NCBI GenBank assembly: GCA_026707445.1
Contig: JAPOWV010000023.1
Coordinates: 82,641-146,640, forward strand
Direction of reading: 5' to 3'
DNA: 64,000 nt
DNA from: Gammaproteobacteria bacterium
GTDB lineage: Bacteria; Pseudomonadota; Gammaproteobacteria; Steroidobacterales; Foliamicaceae
Every line of letters starts with the position of its first letter. The first letter of the stretch is position 1. Made by a program: the position numbers and the translations under genes. Below the pieces are notes generated by a model. That model saw nothing but the letters and a program-made list of their open reading frames with translations. It ran no database searches and had not been told where the DNA came from. This document shows, one piece after another, positions 42,164-51,993 of this stretch.

Positions 42164-43590
42164 GCCGGGAATACGACATCATCGTGGTCGGCGCCGGTTC
42201 CGCCGGTCTGCCGGCGGCCATCTTCGCGGCCCAGGGCGGTGCCCGCGTCCTGCAGATCGACGCCGACACGCGCGTCGGCGGGACGCTCTACTGGTCTTCC
42301 GGCCAGATCAGCGCCGCAGGCACGCGCCAGCAGGCCGCGCTGGGGATCGAGGACAGCGCCGAGGAGCATTACCAGGACGCCCAGCGCATCGCCTACGGCG
42401 GCATAGACCCGGTCCTCGGGCGGCTGGCCACAGGCGGCGCCGCGGAAACCCTGCACTGGCTCATGGACGTCGGTCTCGAACTGGCGCCGGAAACGCCCGT
42501 CGCCGGGATGGTGCACGAGCCCTATACGACGCGCCGTTACGTCTGGGGCCACGAGCAGGCGATCTCGATTCTCAAGGTCATCGAGCCGGTTCATCGTGCA
42601 CTGGTGGCGTCAGGGGCGATCGACTTGCGGCTGCAGACCCGCATGACCGGCCTGCTCACTTCCGCTTCCGGGGCCGTGGTCGGGGTAAAGGCCCAATGCA
42701 ACGGTCAGGAACTCGAGTTCAGGGCGCCGAACGTGGCGCTGACCACCGGCGGTTACGCCGCCAACCCCGAGCTATGGAACGAGGTCACGCCCTACCCGCT
42801 GCATTCCCATTGCAATCCGTTTTCGCGGGGAGACGGAGTAATTGCAGCCCGCGAGATCGGCGCCAGGATCGATCACACCGACCAGTTCCTGGCCACCTTC
42901 GCGGGCTTCCTGCAGGACCCGGACGACCCGTTGAGCGCCTGGTTCTTCCAGCTTGCGCCGGCCTACCGGGCGCCATGGGAAATCTACGTGGACGGCCAGG
43001 GCAAGCGGTTCCTGCGCGAAGACCACCCGAGCATTCACTACAGCGAGACCTCGCTATTGAAGCAGCCCGGCATGCGCATGGTGATCGTGTTCGACGAAGG
43101 CATACGCCAGAACGCAACGCCGATGACCGTTCTGGACAAGCAGGGCCGCGACCTGCGCCCCGAATTCAATACCCACCCGGCCTTCCAGAAGGCCGACTCC
43201 ATCGAGGAACTGGCGGGCCGCTTCGATATCCCGCCGGAAAACCTCGCGGAAACGGTCGCGCGCTACAACGAAGCCGTCGACAATCACGAGGACCCCGACT
43301 TCAATCGCCTGTTCCTGCCGCGCCGCGTCGACCGCGCGCCGTTTTATGGGATTGAAGCTGTGGGGGTAACCGTGCTCAGTCCCGGCGGCGTCAAGGTCAA
43401 CGGCGACCTGCAGGTCGTGGACGAATCCGACAAGCCGATCGGCGGCCTGTATGCCGCCGGCGAAATACTCGGCTTCACGCGCCTTTCGGGAGTCGCCTTT
43501 GTCGGCGGCATGTCGTTGATGCCGGCCATGACCTTCGGCCGCATGATCGGCGAACAGACTGCCGCGCAACTGAAGGCCCGCGCCGCCTGA
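42160..43590 (+). CDS. FAD-dependent oxidoreductase (fumarate reductase/ketosteroid dehydrogenase-like)
   Basis: 476 residues. The N-terminal Rossmann site [22 protein letters not shown] binds FAD; the C-terminal [37 protein letters not shown] closes the FAD domain. This is the FAD_binding_2 family, which removes or adds hydrogen at activated C-C bonds. The ATG overlaps the slipin stop by 4 bp. Substrate unknown. Confidence 0.88.
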   Translation: MSREYDIIVVGAGSAGLPAAIFAAQGGARVLQIDADTRVGGTLYWSSGQISAAGTRQQAALGIEDSAEEHYQDAQRIAYGGIDPVLGRLATGGAAETLHWLMDVGLELAPETPVAGMVHEPYTTRRYVWGHEQAISILKVIEPVHRALVASGAIDLRLQTRMTGLLTSASGAVVGVKAQCNGQELEFRAPNVALTTGGYAANPELWNEVTPYPLHSHCNPFSRGDGVIAAREIGARIDHTDQFLATFAGFLQDPDDPLSAWFFQLAPAYRAPWEIYVDGQGKRFLREDHPSIHYSETSLLKQPGMRMVIVFDEGIRQNATPMTVLDKQGRDLRPEFNTHPAFQKADSIEELAGRFDIPPENLAETVARYNEAVDNHEDPDFNRLFLPRRVDRAPFYGIEAVGVTVLSPGGVKVNGDLQVVDESDKPIGGLYAAGEILGFTRLSGVAFVGGMSLMPAMTFGRMIGEQTAAQLKARAA

Positions 43591-43686
43591 CCTGGGAGCG
43601 AGGGCGTCCCGCCCTCCCCCGCAACAGACAGCGTCCCGCGCTCCAGTAAGGCGGGACGCAGTGGGGGCAATGCCCCCGCTACCAGG
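43591..43686. repeat. REP-like palindromic element
   Basis: Starts CCTGGG and ends CCAGG. Contains GAGGGCG-TCC-CGCCCTC (43600-43616) and a second hairpin GGGGGCAATGCCCCC. It lies between convergent genes and may stop transcription from both sides. Confidence 0.65.
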
Positions 43687-43692
43687 CCGCTA

Positions 43693-46005
43693 CTAGTGGC
43701 CCAGGAAGTGGGTGACCGGGTCCTGAGGCGGGGTTTGCTGCATTGCAGCGCCTTGCGCAGCCAGACGCGAAGACGCGGTCGCGCCGCAACTGCCGGTTTC
43801 CAGGTAGCGCAAGGCGGCAGCCAGCCGGGCCTCCCGGGGGTCTCCCAGTTGGCGAGTGAGATCGTCCTGGACCTGGCAGCCTTCGGTGACCGGAAGGCCA
43901 TCGTAGTAGTCCTCGAAACCCTCGGCGTTGAGGTGAGCGAAGGTCACGGCCCAAAGATCCGCCAGTCGCGACTCGAAAACATTCGGAGTGGCCAGGCAAA
44001 AGCGCAATCCGTATTGGCCTACGGGTTTGCCGTAGGTGCGCTCTCCCACCTGGGACACGTTCTCATATGGCTGAAGCGCGGTAATAACGAGTTCGCTGGC
44101 GGAAGCGGAACCCCGACCGGTGATAAACACGACCTTCTCCACGTTCCGTATCGCGGATTCGTTTCGACAGCGTGCGGCCAGCGCCGGCGTGGGGTAGGCG
44201 TCGCATCCGAAGTAGGCCGTCCGGTCAAGCCCTTCGGAGCTGACCAAGAGATTGTGAACTCTCCTCACCATCACCGTCTGCGCCTGGTTCTCGAAGAGTT
44301 CGGGACCACCGATCAGGGTCGCCAGGCCATAGGCGATCGGCACGCTTCCTCCACCGTTGTAGCGCAGGTCCACGATCAGGTTTTTGACCCCCGCGGCATT
44401 GAATTCGGCGAATTCCTGCAACAGGCGCCCGTTCGCATCCCCGAAGAAGGTCCGAAAATGCAGGTAGCCTACTTTTCCTGCATCGGTGTCCAGTATTCGA
44501 ACGTGTTCCTCAGGGACGGTGGGGACATCAACGAGCGCCTTGGCAATGCTGATGGTCCGGCGCTCGCCCGATTGCTTCTCGACTTCGAAGCTGACCTCGA
44601 AGCCTTCCTCGTTGGGACCGAATTCCGAGAAGACCTCCTCGACGGTCAGGCTGTCGACCGCCTTGCCATTCACCCCCACGATCCGGTCGCCGCGTTGAAG
44701 GCCCGCGTTTCCTGCCGGAGCGCCCGCATAGACATCGATGACCTGGTAATAAAGTGGATTCTCAAGTGCATCGACGATAACCCGGCCGCGAAAGCCGAAG
44801 ATGAAGGCCTGCCCCGCGAACACCATGTCGGATTCCCTGGCGCTACTCCAATAGCTGAAATTCCGATCATGGGTTTCCGGCCGCCAGCGAAGGTCGTCCA
44901 GGAGGCTGTCGAGGTCGTCGTAGTCCTCGATCACGACGCCGTCGTAACGGGCTCGCTGCTCCGGCTCGTCGTTCCAGTAATACCACGTCTCCATCAGGTC
45001 GAGAGCTTCCCGCCGGGCCTCCGGAAAGGTGCACGCCGAGGACGCAAACCATTCCTGTCTCAGCGTAAGCGACTGGGGTGAATTGTTGGCGGCCGACGCC
45101 GTCACGGTCACGTCAAGCTCGCGGTCGGCACCGCCGTTCAATTCGTAACGGACCACGATTTCGCCTGCATCGGTGCCTTCCTCGCCGCTCTCGATGTAGG
45201 CCCAGTCCGCACCGTCCGGGAGGCTGGCGCTCCAACGCATCGTCGCGTAGCCGGTATTGCTCACCTGAAGGGAAATGCTTCCGCCATACCCGTCCAGATC
45301 GGTGCTTGCGGCCGTAACCTCGAGCATTGCGGGCGCCTCGGCCTGCTGCACGGTAACGGCTCGCGAGCCCGCGTCGCCCGCCGACACGGTCAGCTCGAAT
45401 TCTCGCGCGGCGCCCGTGTTGGCGTCGATTTCGATCGCGATGGTTCCGGCGTCGGTGCCGCTGGAGCCGCTGGAGATACGCGCCCAGTCCACGCTACCGG
45501 TTATGGAGGCGCTCCAGTTCAGCGTTCCGCCGCCCCGGTTGGTCACGTCCACGGATACGTTGCCGCCCCCGGCTTCGGCGTCGAGACGCGTGGGAGAGAC
45601 GTTGAGGTTGGGAGCCCCTTCGGCCTGCCGCACGGTAACGGTGCGCGAGCTTGCTCCGGTGGCGGAAACGGTCAGTTCGAGTTCGCGCGCGGCGCCCGAG
45701 TTGGCGTCGATCGTGATTCGTATGGTTCCGGAATTGGTCCCGCTGGCGCCGCTGGAAATACGCGCCCAGTCCGCGCCGCCTGCAATGGAGGCGGTCCAGT
45801 TCAGCGTTCCGCCGCCTCCATTGGACACGTCCACCGACGCGTCGCCACCCCCCGCTTCGGCATCGATGCTTGTGGTGGAGAGCTCGATGCTCGCGGGATC
45901 CGGCGGCGGCGGCGGCGGTGAACCGTCGGAACCCCCTCCTCCGCAGGCCGAAATCAGAACGGCCGCCGCAATCCAAACGAAGCAGGTCCGTCCCTGGTAG
46001 CCCAT
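43693..46005 (-). CDS. S41-family serine protease lipoprotein with three BACON-like domains
   Basis: 770 residues. Lipobox ISAC at Cys21 makes it a lipoprotein, followed by a Gly and a Pro-rich linker. Three tandem beta-sandwich domains of about 94 residues each (SxTSIDAEAGGGDASVDVSN...NWTASI..WARISSG) resemble BACON domains, which often bind carbohydrate or mucin. Then a PDZ segment (GLQRGDRIVGVNGKAVDSL) and an S41 protease domain, with LIVDLRYNGGGSV, the nucleophile in GSASASELV and Lys in TYGKPVGQ. Outer-membrane anchored tail-specific-type protease; target unknown. Confidence 0.9.
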   Translation of the reverse strand: MGYQGRTCFVWIAAAVLISACGGGGSDGSPPPPPPDPASIELSTTSIDAEAGGGDASVDVSNGGGGTLNWTASIAGGADWARISSGASGTNSGTIRITIDANSGAARELELTVSATGASSRTVTVRQAEGAPNLNVSPTRLDAEAGGGNVSVDVTNRGGGTLNWSASITGSVDWARISSGSSGTDAGTIAIEIDANTGAAREFELTVSAGDAGSRAVTVQQAEAPAMLEVTAASTDLDGYGGSISLQVSNTGYATMRWSASLPDGADWAYIESGEEGTDAGEIVVRYELNGGADRELDVTVTASAANNSPQSLTLRQEWFASSACTFPEARREALDLMETWYYWNDEPEQRARYDGVVIEDYDDLDSLLDDLRWRPETHDRNFSYWSSARESDMVFAGQAFIFGFRGRVIVDALENPLYYQVIDVYAGAPAGNAGLQRGDRIVGVNGKAVDSLTVEEVFSEFGPNEEGFEVSFEVEKQSGERRTISIAKALVDVPTVPEEHVRILDTDAGKVGYLHFRTFFGDANGRLLQEFAEFNAAGVKNLIVDLRYNGGGSVPIAYGLATLIGGPELFENQAQTVMVRRVHNLLVSSEGLDRTAYFGCDAYPTPALAARCRNESAIRNVEKVVFITGRGSASASELVITALQPYENVSQVGERTYGKPVGQYGLRFCLATPNVFESRLADLWAVTFAHLNAEGFEDYYDGLPVTEGCQVQDDLTRQLGDPREARLAAALRYLETGSCGATASSRLAAQGAAMQQTPPQDPVTHFLGH
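45049..45897 (-). repeat. Three tandem BACON-like domain repeats in the S41 protease gene
   Basis: Repeats of about 280 bp code residues 37-130, 131-223 and 224-319. The first two are very similar (AEAGGGxxSVDV, GTLNW, DWARISSG); the third has diverged. Confidence 0.75.
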
Positions 46006-46019
46006 GATGCGCCCGCGGG

Positions 46020-47066
46020 CTACAGCGGCTTGTGGCAGTGCCAGGTCTTGACCACCAGGAACTGGCGCGGTCCGGGCGTGATCTCGAAGCCGGCGGACTT
46101 CAGCAGACCGTCGAAGTCGTTCTCCATCAGGTCGATCGACCAGGGCTCGCCGTTGTCGCGATGGTCCATTTCGAACATGTAGCGTGATTCCGGGGACATC
46201 GGATCGCCGACCGGGAAATCGTAGATATTGAACACGCCGCCGGGGCGCAGGATCCGGTAGATCTCATGGACCACTTTCTCCGTGGCGCTGAACGGAATCT
46301 CGTGAAACAGGATGTAGCTGTTGATGACGTCGAAATGGCCGTCGTCGAAACCGGTGGCCTCTCCCCGGGCCTGCCTGAAGCGCACCGGCAGGTTCATGCC
46401 CTTCGCGCGCTTGTGCGCGTACCGCAGCAGCGGTTCGGACGGGTCCAGGCCCCACACCTCGGCATCGGGATAGCGCTGCTTGAGTGCCGTGGCGCACTGT
46501 CCGATGCCCGTGGCCATGTCGAGCGCGCGCTCCACGCCGCCGCTCAACGGCTCCTGCCCGCAGGCCACCAGGCCGCCGTGGATCATGTCGCCGGCGTTGA
46601 AACCCATGTAGAACGCGTTGGTCCCGTGGTGATAGACCTCGCCCGCCAGCGCGTCGCCGACATAACCACCCGGCTGCAGGTGAAAGTCGAACTTGACGTA
46701 GTCCGGCATCTTGAGATCCGGGTCAAGCATCAGGGAATCGTCCCCTTCAGCGAACAGCTCCCGCTCCATCCGCTCGCGGTCCGCATCTATGGCGCTGAAG
46801 GCGGAGTCCCAGGTCATCTCCTGGAGGCTTCGCAGCATCCGGTTTCGAATCTGCGTGTCCGGGATCCGGTCCATGACGCGGCAAATCGCTTCCACGTCGT
46901 CCACCTGGACCCCCGCTTCCTTAAGGGCCTCTGCGCCGGCCGCTCGCGACTTGGCGCTGACGCCGCCGGCGGTGATCATGGTGCGCAAACTCAAGGCGAA
47001 GCCGAGGCGCTGCTCGGCGTCCAGTGATGGAAGGCGGTTCAGGCCGCCCAGTTGTCCTCGATCCAT
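46020..47066 (-). CDS. Class I SAM-dependent methyltransferase (copy A of a divergent pair)
   Basis: 348 residues. Motif I is ALDMATGIGQCATAL, with acidic VWGLDPSEPLL after strand 2 and FDVINSYILFHEI as motif post-II. A shared leading domain (PDTQIRNRMLRSLQEMTWDSAFSAIDAD) and MPDYVKFDFHLQPGGYVGD also occur in the copy at 47918. No signal peptide. It belongs with the 92-residue protein at 47091. Substrate unknown. Confidence 0.87.
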   Translation of the reverse strand: MDRGQLGGLNRLPSLDAEQRLGFALSLRTMITAGGVSAKSRAAGAEALKEAGVQVDDVEAICRVMDRIPDTQIRNRMLRSLQEMTWDSAFSAIDADRERMERELFAEGDDSLMLDPDLKMPDYVKFDFHLQPGGYVGDALAGEVYHHGTNAFYMGFNAGDMIHGGLVACGQEPLSGGVERALDMATGIGQCATALKQRYPDAEVWGLDPSEPLLRYAHKRAKGMNLPVRFRQARGEATGFDDGHFDVINSYILFHEIPFSATEKVVHEIYRILRPGGVFNIYDFPVGDPMSPESRYMFEMDHRDNGEPWSIDLMENDFDGLLKSAGFEITPGPRQFLVVKTWHCHKPL

Positions 47067-47090
47067 TTCTTTCTCCCTACGGCTTTCTCC

Positions 47091-47369
47091 TTATGGCTCC
47101 GGTGGGGCCTCCTGCACTTCCCCGCCCCGGGCGAATCCGGCATACACCCGCCGGACGAAGGCGTCACGCCGCGCGGCCTCTGCCTCGGTTTCTTCGGCGG
47201 ACGGCATGTAAAGTTCCACGGCGTCATCGGGCAAGGCGCCGGCATCGGCCAGCACCTTCTCCAGCAGCTCGAGACGGCGCCTCGTTGTCCACAATTCGCT
47301 GCCGAGTTGCATCACGGTTTCAACCAGGTGGTCCAGCACCGGATGGTCAAAATACTGCGGATCGTTCAT
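47091..47369 (-). CDS. Small protein of unknown function, partner of the methyltransferase (copy A)
   Basis: 92 residues. Pattern HPVLDHLVETVMQLGSELWTTRRRLELLEKVLADAG is a long helix, with a second helix RRDAFVRRVYAGF. The same plan is seen in the divergent protein at 47560 (IDNLMSVVIALGAEIWADRQRLKVVERLLETEG). Each lies next to a methyltransferase, so it is probably a conserved subunit. Confidence 0.8.
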   Translation of the reverse strand: MNDPQYFDHPVLDHLVETVMQLGSELWTTRRRLELLEKVLADAGALPDDAVELYMPSAEETEAEAARRDAFVRRVYAGFARGGEVQEAPPEP

Positions 47370-47559
47370 TGGCGCCTCGCGTGACTGCAGACAGTGGCTC
47401 GTGCAGAGTGCATTCTAACGTCGCCGGCGCTGGTGTCCGTAAAAAAGAGTGGTAACCTTATAGGGCCTCAAGCTTCGGCGCCAATGCCGGTTCTTCTCGA
47501 GCCGCGTTTCTACTATTCCGCGGTTCCGCGTGGATCGGCCGAGAAAGGGAGAAGACACC

Positions 47560-47904
47560 ATGAGCGAAAAAGTCGAGAAAGGGCGCAGCAAGGCCGCGCC
47601 TTTCATTCCGGCGGACTCGGATGCCGCCGTATTCCTGGGGAACCCGCATATCGACAACCTGATGTCGGTGGTGATCGCGCTGGGGGCGGAGATCTGGGCC
47701 GACCGCCAGCGCCTGAAGGTCGTCGAGCGCCTGCTCGAAACCGAAGGCAAGGCCACCACCGCCATGGTCGAAGCCTATGTGCCGACCGCCGCCGAGAAGG
47801 AGGCGTGGGAAACGGAACGCATGGCGATGGTCGAGCGGGTCTACAGCGTCCTGTCGCGCGACACGTCGAACGCACGTCCGTTCGGCGAAGAACGCCAGTT
47901 CTAG
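47560..47904 (+). CDS. Small protein of unknown function, partner of the methyltransferase (copy B)
   Basis: 114 residues from the ATG at 47560, with GAGAAG upstream. Paralogous to the 92-residue protein on the opposite strand. No signal peptide. It is 14 bp before the Tat-exported methyltransferase gene, which has GGAGG in between. It may keep the methyltransferase stable or present a cofactor. Confidence 0.8.
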   Translation: MSEKVEKGRSKAAPFIPADSDAAVFLGNPHIDNLMSVVIALGAEIWADRQRLKVVERLLETEGKATTAMVEAYVPTAAEKEAWETERMAMVERVYSVLSRDTSNARPFGEERQF

Positions 47905-47917
47905 GAGGTAGCAAGAG

Positions 47918-49162
47918 ATGATCAACAGACGATCCGTAATGGGTTTGTTCGCCGGCGCTGCATCTTTGGTGGCGGCGCCATTCGCGAGCCGCGCCGCGCA
48001 GCGCGCCACGCCGCGGGCGAATGAGATGTTCCAGACGCGGGACGACCTGCCGCCCCCGCCGAAGAACCCGGAGAACGTGCCGGGCACGCTGGCGCCGCGC
48101 GGCCGCAACGGGCGCATGGAGCGCCTGCCGGAAATCGACCTGGAAAGCCGCATGGACTTCCTGAGGTCGGTACGCACCTTCGCAAACGAGGTCATGAGCC
48201 CCGCCGCCGGGAAGCGAGCCGACGACATTCTGGCCAGCAAGGGCATTTCGCCCGACACGGTAATGCCGATGCAGGATGCCATCGCACTGCTGCAGGACGA
48301 TCCTGTAGTAGGCGCAAGGACCCGCGCCTGGACATCGGTGCAGCAGTTGACATGGAAGAACATCAAGGCCGAGTGCGAGGACAACGCCGACACCTACCTG
48401 AGCGAGATGGAAGCGGTGGACAACCGCGGCCCGGGAACGCTGGAGCTGAACCCCGACCTCGAGATGCCCGACTACACCCGCCATGAGATCCACATCCAGC
48501 CGGGCGGCTACGTGGGCAACGATTTCGCGGGACACATGTACGACTACGGCACCAACGGCTTCTATACCGGCCGCAACGACCAGGATGCGCTGCACATGAC
48601 GGCGGCCTTCGGGCTTCCGATACCGGCTGACGGCAAGGTCCGGCGCATTCTCGACATCGGCACCGGCATCGGCCAGCTGGCCCTGGCGCTGAAGGAACGA
48701 TTCCCGGACGCGGAAGTCTGGGGCATCGACGTCGGCGGACCGATGGTGCGTTACGGCCACCTGCGCGCCGTGGAACGTGGGATGGACGTCAATTTCGCCC
48801 AGCGTCTGGCGGAAGACACGCGCTTTCCCGACAACCACTTCGACCTGGTGACCAGTTACATCATGTTCCACGAAGTCTCGCCACAGGGCACGAAGGACAT
48901 CGTCAATGAGGCCTTCCGCATCACGCGCCCGGGGGGAATCTTCTATCCCATCGACTTCAACCTGAAGAATCCGTTTCCGCGGACGGCATACGGCCAGTAC
49001 CGGCGCTGGTGGGACCACCGTTGGAACAACGAGGTGTGGACGATCAAGTACCGCACCAACGGGCTGCCGGACCTCGTCCGCGCCGCCGGGTTCGATCTCA
49101 ACGAGGAGGGGCCGGTCGCCCTGCCGCGGTTCGGCGTGATGAACGCCACCAAGCCCGCATAA
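47918..49162 (+). CDS. Tat-exported methyltransferase (copy B of a divergent pair)
   Basis: 414 residues. The N-terminal NRRSVMGLFAGAASLVAAP is a Tat-type signal, so the protein is exported folded. Motif I ILDIGTGIGQLALAL, then VWGIDVGG, and FDLVTSYIMFHEV. Paralog of the cytoplasmic copy at 46020, with the same N-terminal domain. Tat export could carry a bound cofactor across, which is inference. Confidence 0.87.
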   Translation: MINRRSVMGLFAGAASLVAAPFASRAAQRATPRANEMFQTRDDLPPPPKNPENVPGTLAPRGRNGRMERLPEIDLESRMDFLRSVRTFANEVMSPAAGKRADDILASKGISPDTVMPMQDAIALLQDDPVVGARTRAWTSVQQLTWKNIKAECEDNADTYLSEMEAVDNRGPGTLELNPDLEMPDYTRHEIHIQPGGYVGNDFAGHMYDYGTNGFYTGRNDQDALHMTAAFGLPIPADGKVRRILDIGTGIGQLALALKERFPDAEVWGIDVGGPMVRYGHLRAVERGMDVNFAQRLAEDTRFPDNHFDLVTSYIMFHEVSPQGTKDIVNEAFRITRPGGIFYPIDFNLKNPFPRTAYGQYRRWWDHRWNNEVWTIKYRTNGLPDLVRAAGFDLNEEGPVALPRFGVMNATKPA

Positions 49163-49166
49163 CGGC

Positions 49167-50006
49167 GTGCGCGACAGGAACGGGAAGTTCACCCGCCGGC
49201 AGACGCTCGCGGGGGCTGGAGCCGCGCTCGTCGCTTCCGCCGCCGGGTCCGGGGCGAAGGCCGAGACCGAGGAAGAATCGAAGACCTTCATCCTCGTGCA
49301 CGGCACATGGCTGGGCGGCTGGAGCTGGCAGTACGTGCGCCGCATCCTGGAGCGGGCCGGCCACGACGTCTATGCGCCTTCGCTGACCGGCTGCGGCGAC
49401 CGCGCCCACATGACCAGCCCGGAAGTGGGCCTCGACACCCATATCCAGGACATCGTCAACATCATCGACTTCGAGAGCCTCGATGACGTCATTCTCGTGG
49501 GACATTCCTTCGCCGGCATGGTCATCACCGGCGTGGCCGATGCAAGGCGCGACCGCATACGCCGCATCGTCTTCTTCGATGCACTGGTACCGGCGGGAGA
49601 CCGCATGAGCGGCGTGAGCCGCACGCCCGAGGGCGAACTCTCCGAATACTTCATCAAGCGAATGGAGAAATTCGTCGACGGCTACCGGATGAGCTACTAC
49701 GACTCGTACCCGATGAAGATGCTGGTGCCGGACACCGAGACCGAAATCCAGGCGCTCCTGAAAGAGAAAATCACGCTCCACCCTATGCGCGCATGGAGCG
49801 ATGTGCTGGATCTGAAAAACGGCGGCTGGGAGGGCCTGCCGCGCACCTACATTCACTGCGTGGGCCAGGAATACTCGATGACCAGCGATTTCATGGTCGG
49901 CCCGGCGCGCGGGCCCGGATGGCAGTTCATCGAGCTGGACATCCCGCGCGGCGGCATGCTCACCCACCCGGAACTGGTCGCCGAGACCTTCGCGAATCTG
50001 ACCTGA
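49167..50006 (+). CDS. Tat-exported alpha/beta hydrolase
   Basis: 279 residues from a GTG at 49167. TRRQTLAGAGAALVASAAG is a Tat signal. Hydrolase motifs: ILVHGTWLGGWSW, the nucleophile in LVGHSFAGM, and His in MLTHPEL. The fold is of the esterase/dienelactone-like set that includes salicylate esterase-like plant enzymes (MES family). It lies 4 bp after the methyltransferase and 1 bp overlaps the dipeptidase, so all are one transcript. Confidence 0.87.
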   Translation: MRDRNGKFTRRQTLAGAGAALVASAAGSGAKAETEEESKTFILVHGTWLGGWSWQYVRRILERAGHDVYAPSLTGCGDRAHMTSPEVGLDTHIQDIVNIIDFESLDDVILVGHSFAGMVITGVADARRDRIRRIVFFDALVPAGDRMSGVSRTPEGELSEYFIKRMEKFVDGYRMSYYDSYPMKMLVPDTETEIQALLKEKITLHPMRAWSDVLDLKNGGWEGLPRTYIHCVGQEYSMTSDFMVGPARGPGWQFIELDIPRGGMLTHPELVAETFANLT

Positions 50007-51202
50007 TGCGCCGGACACTGGTCCTGGCGACGGCCCTCGCCTGGGCCGCGGCTTCACACGGGCAGGTGTCGCCGGAAATCCGCGCGCTCCACGATCGCGT
50101 GTTCACTTTCGACGCCCACGTGGACATTGCCCTCTCGTTCGCGACGGAGGAATCGGACCCGGGCGTGGACGGATTCGAACCGGTGGACCTGCCGAAGATG
50201 GAACGCGGTGGGCTGGACGCCGCCGCCTTTGCCGTATTTGCCTCGCACGGCCCCCTGGACGAAACCGGCTACGCGCGGGCGCTCGAACAGGCCCGCACCA
50301 AGGCCGCGGCCATCCGGCGCATGACCCTGGACATGTATCCGGAACGCATCGGCCTGGCGTTGACGGCAGACGACCTGCGTCAACATGCGGCTCAAGGCCG
50401 GCACAGCGCGCTGATGTCCATGCTGAACGCCTACAGCCTGGGCGCCGCGGGCGAGCACCTTGATGAGTTCTTCGCCGCGGGCGTGCGCATGGTCGGATTC
50501 ACCCACCTCGGGCACAACCAGTTCGCCGATTCGGCACGCCCCAGCCCTCAGTTGGGCGACGGACCGGCGTTGCATGGAGGCCTGTCGGACGCGGGCCGGA
50601 ACCTGGTCGCCCGGCTGAACGACCTGGGCGTGATCATCGACGTGTCGCAGATTACGGAGGACGCCCTGCTGCAGACCGTTGCCCTGAGCCGCGCACCGGT
50701 CGTGGCGTCGCACGTGGGTGTCAAGGCGCTGGTGGACCATCCGCGCAACCTAAGCGACCAGGCCCTGGAGGCGGTCGGGTCCTCCGGCGGCGTAGTGCAC
50801 ATCGTCGCCTTCGGCAGCTACCTCAAGGAACCCAGCCCCGAACGCTCGACGGCCATTCTCGATCTGTTGAGCCGCAACCGCCGCGAGACCGTCGAACAGC
50901 GCGAAGCCTACTTCCGGGAAATGCGCGTGATCAACGAACGCCTGCCCGGCGCCGCCATCTCCGACCTCGTGGACCAGGTGGACTACGTCGTGGAGCTGCT
51001 CGGAATCGACCATGTGGGGCTGGCCACGGACTTCAACCACGGCGGCGGCATCGCCGGGTGGAGGGACGAGGGCGACGCGGACAACGTCACCGCGGAACTG
51101 GTCCGCCGCGGCTACTCCGAACAGGAAATCGCCAAGATCTGGGGCGGCAACTTCCTGCGCGTATTCGGCGAGGTCGCCGCCCTCGCCCGCCCGAGCCCTT
51201 AG
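50006..51202 (+). CDS. Exported membrane dipeptidase (M19 family)
   Basis: 398 residues. Signal peptide ends near HGQ. The M19 zinc ligands are visible: FDAHVD (His, Asp), SHVGVKAL (His), and GIDHVGLATDFNHGGG; VRMVGFTHLGHNQFADS is another typical stretch. It hydrolyses dipeptides, including ones with a D-residue, in the periplasm. The start overlaps the preceding hydrolase stop by 1 bp. It ends convergent, overlapping the gene on the other strand by 4 bp. Confidence 0.92.
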   Translation: MRRTLVLATALAWAAASHGQVSPEIRALHDRVFTFDAHVDIALSFATEESDPGVDGFEPVDLPKMERGGLDAAAFAVFASHGPLDETGYARALEQARTKAAAIRRMTLDMYPERIGLALTADDLRQHAAQGRHSALMSMLNAYSLGAAGEHLDEFFAAGVRMVGFTHLGHNQFADSARPSPQLGDGPALHGGLSDAGRNLVARLNDLGVIIDVSQITEDALLQTVALSRAPVVASHVGVKALVDHPRNLSDQALEAVGSSGGVVHIVAFGSYLKEPSPERSTAILDLLSRNRRETVEQREAYFREMRVINERLPGAAISDLVDQVDYVVELLGIDHVGLATDFNHGGGIAGWRDEGDADNVTAELVRRGYSEQEIAKIWGGNFLRVFGEVAALARPSP

Positions 51203-51993
51203 CGAGGCGGCAGTCGATCGTCGATGTCCTCGAATCCCGCGCGTAAACCGATGGTCTGGCCGACCTTGAACTTGATCGGGCGGTGCGTCGTATCCACCCA
51301 GAGGTTCGAGTGGGTTTCGTATCCCTCGCCGGTACCGTCCAGCGAACCTTTCTCGTCGAACACGAAATGACGAACGGTGATCTCCGATCCGTCGGCGCGG
51401 GCAACGCTGAAATCCCGCACATGATCGATGCTCACGACGACGTCGAATGACCGCATGTCCTGATTCAGCACGAAGGCCATCCACCGAAAATCCTGCACGC
51501 CCGCCCTGTCGGCGTCATAGCGCCGCGACATCGTGAATTGCGGTATGGCGCCCGGCATCATGTCCATCAGACATCCCGACGGGCACTCTCCTTCGTAGGT
51601 CACCCGTTCGCCGGACTCATATGCAACGGACATCGTGGCTGCATCGGCGTCTCTCGTCAGAGAAACCTCGAACGCGCGCTGATCGGCATGCTTCCCCCAA
51701 CCCGTTGCGCTTGTGGCCTGTTCGTCTGCGTCATAGTCCCAGCGCGCCGGAATTTCAAAGCTGTCATCAGCGGCGGTCACCACGCTGACGATCGCCCGGC
51801 CCCCGTCCGCGCGACGAATAACCTGGAAATCTTCACTGCTGATAGCCTGACCGAGGCGCGACACGTTCATGACACCGCTGTCGATCACCTCATCTCCCGG
51901 ACCCGGCATGTACAGGCGAGGATCAACGACATCGGCAAACGCGCTTCCCACGGCCAACGCAACCACCGCAAGCAGACCGGACGACTGTTTCAT
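51199..51993 (-). CDS. Exported protein of unknown function
   Basis: 264 residues from the ATG at 51993, overlapping the pmtA-like gene stop by 4 bp. Signal peptide MKQSSGLLAVVALAVGSAFA. Beta-rich, with CPSGC (a likely disulfide) and repeats of charged turns. I do not recognise the family. It is the last gene of a three-gene minus-strand operon (SDR, PmtA-like, this one). Confidence 0.7.
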   Translation of the reverse strand: MKQSSGLLAVVALAVGSAFADVVDPRLYMPGPGDEVIDSGVMNVSRLGQAISSEDFQVIRRADGGRAIVSVVTAADDSFEIPARWDYDADEQATSATGWGKHADQRAFEVSLTRDADAATMSVAYESGERVTYEGECPSGCLMDMMPGAIPQFTMSRRYDADRAGVQDFRWMAFVLNQDMRSFDVVVSIDHVRDFSVARADGSEITVRHFVFDEKGSLDGTGEGYETHSNLWVDTTHRPIKFKVGQTIGLRAGFEDIDDRLPPR

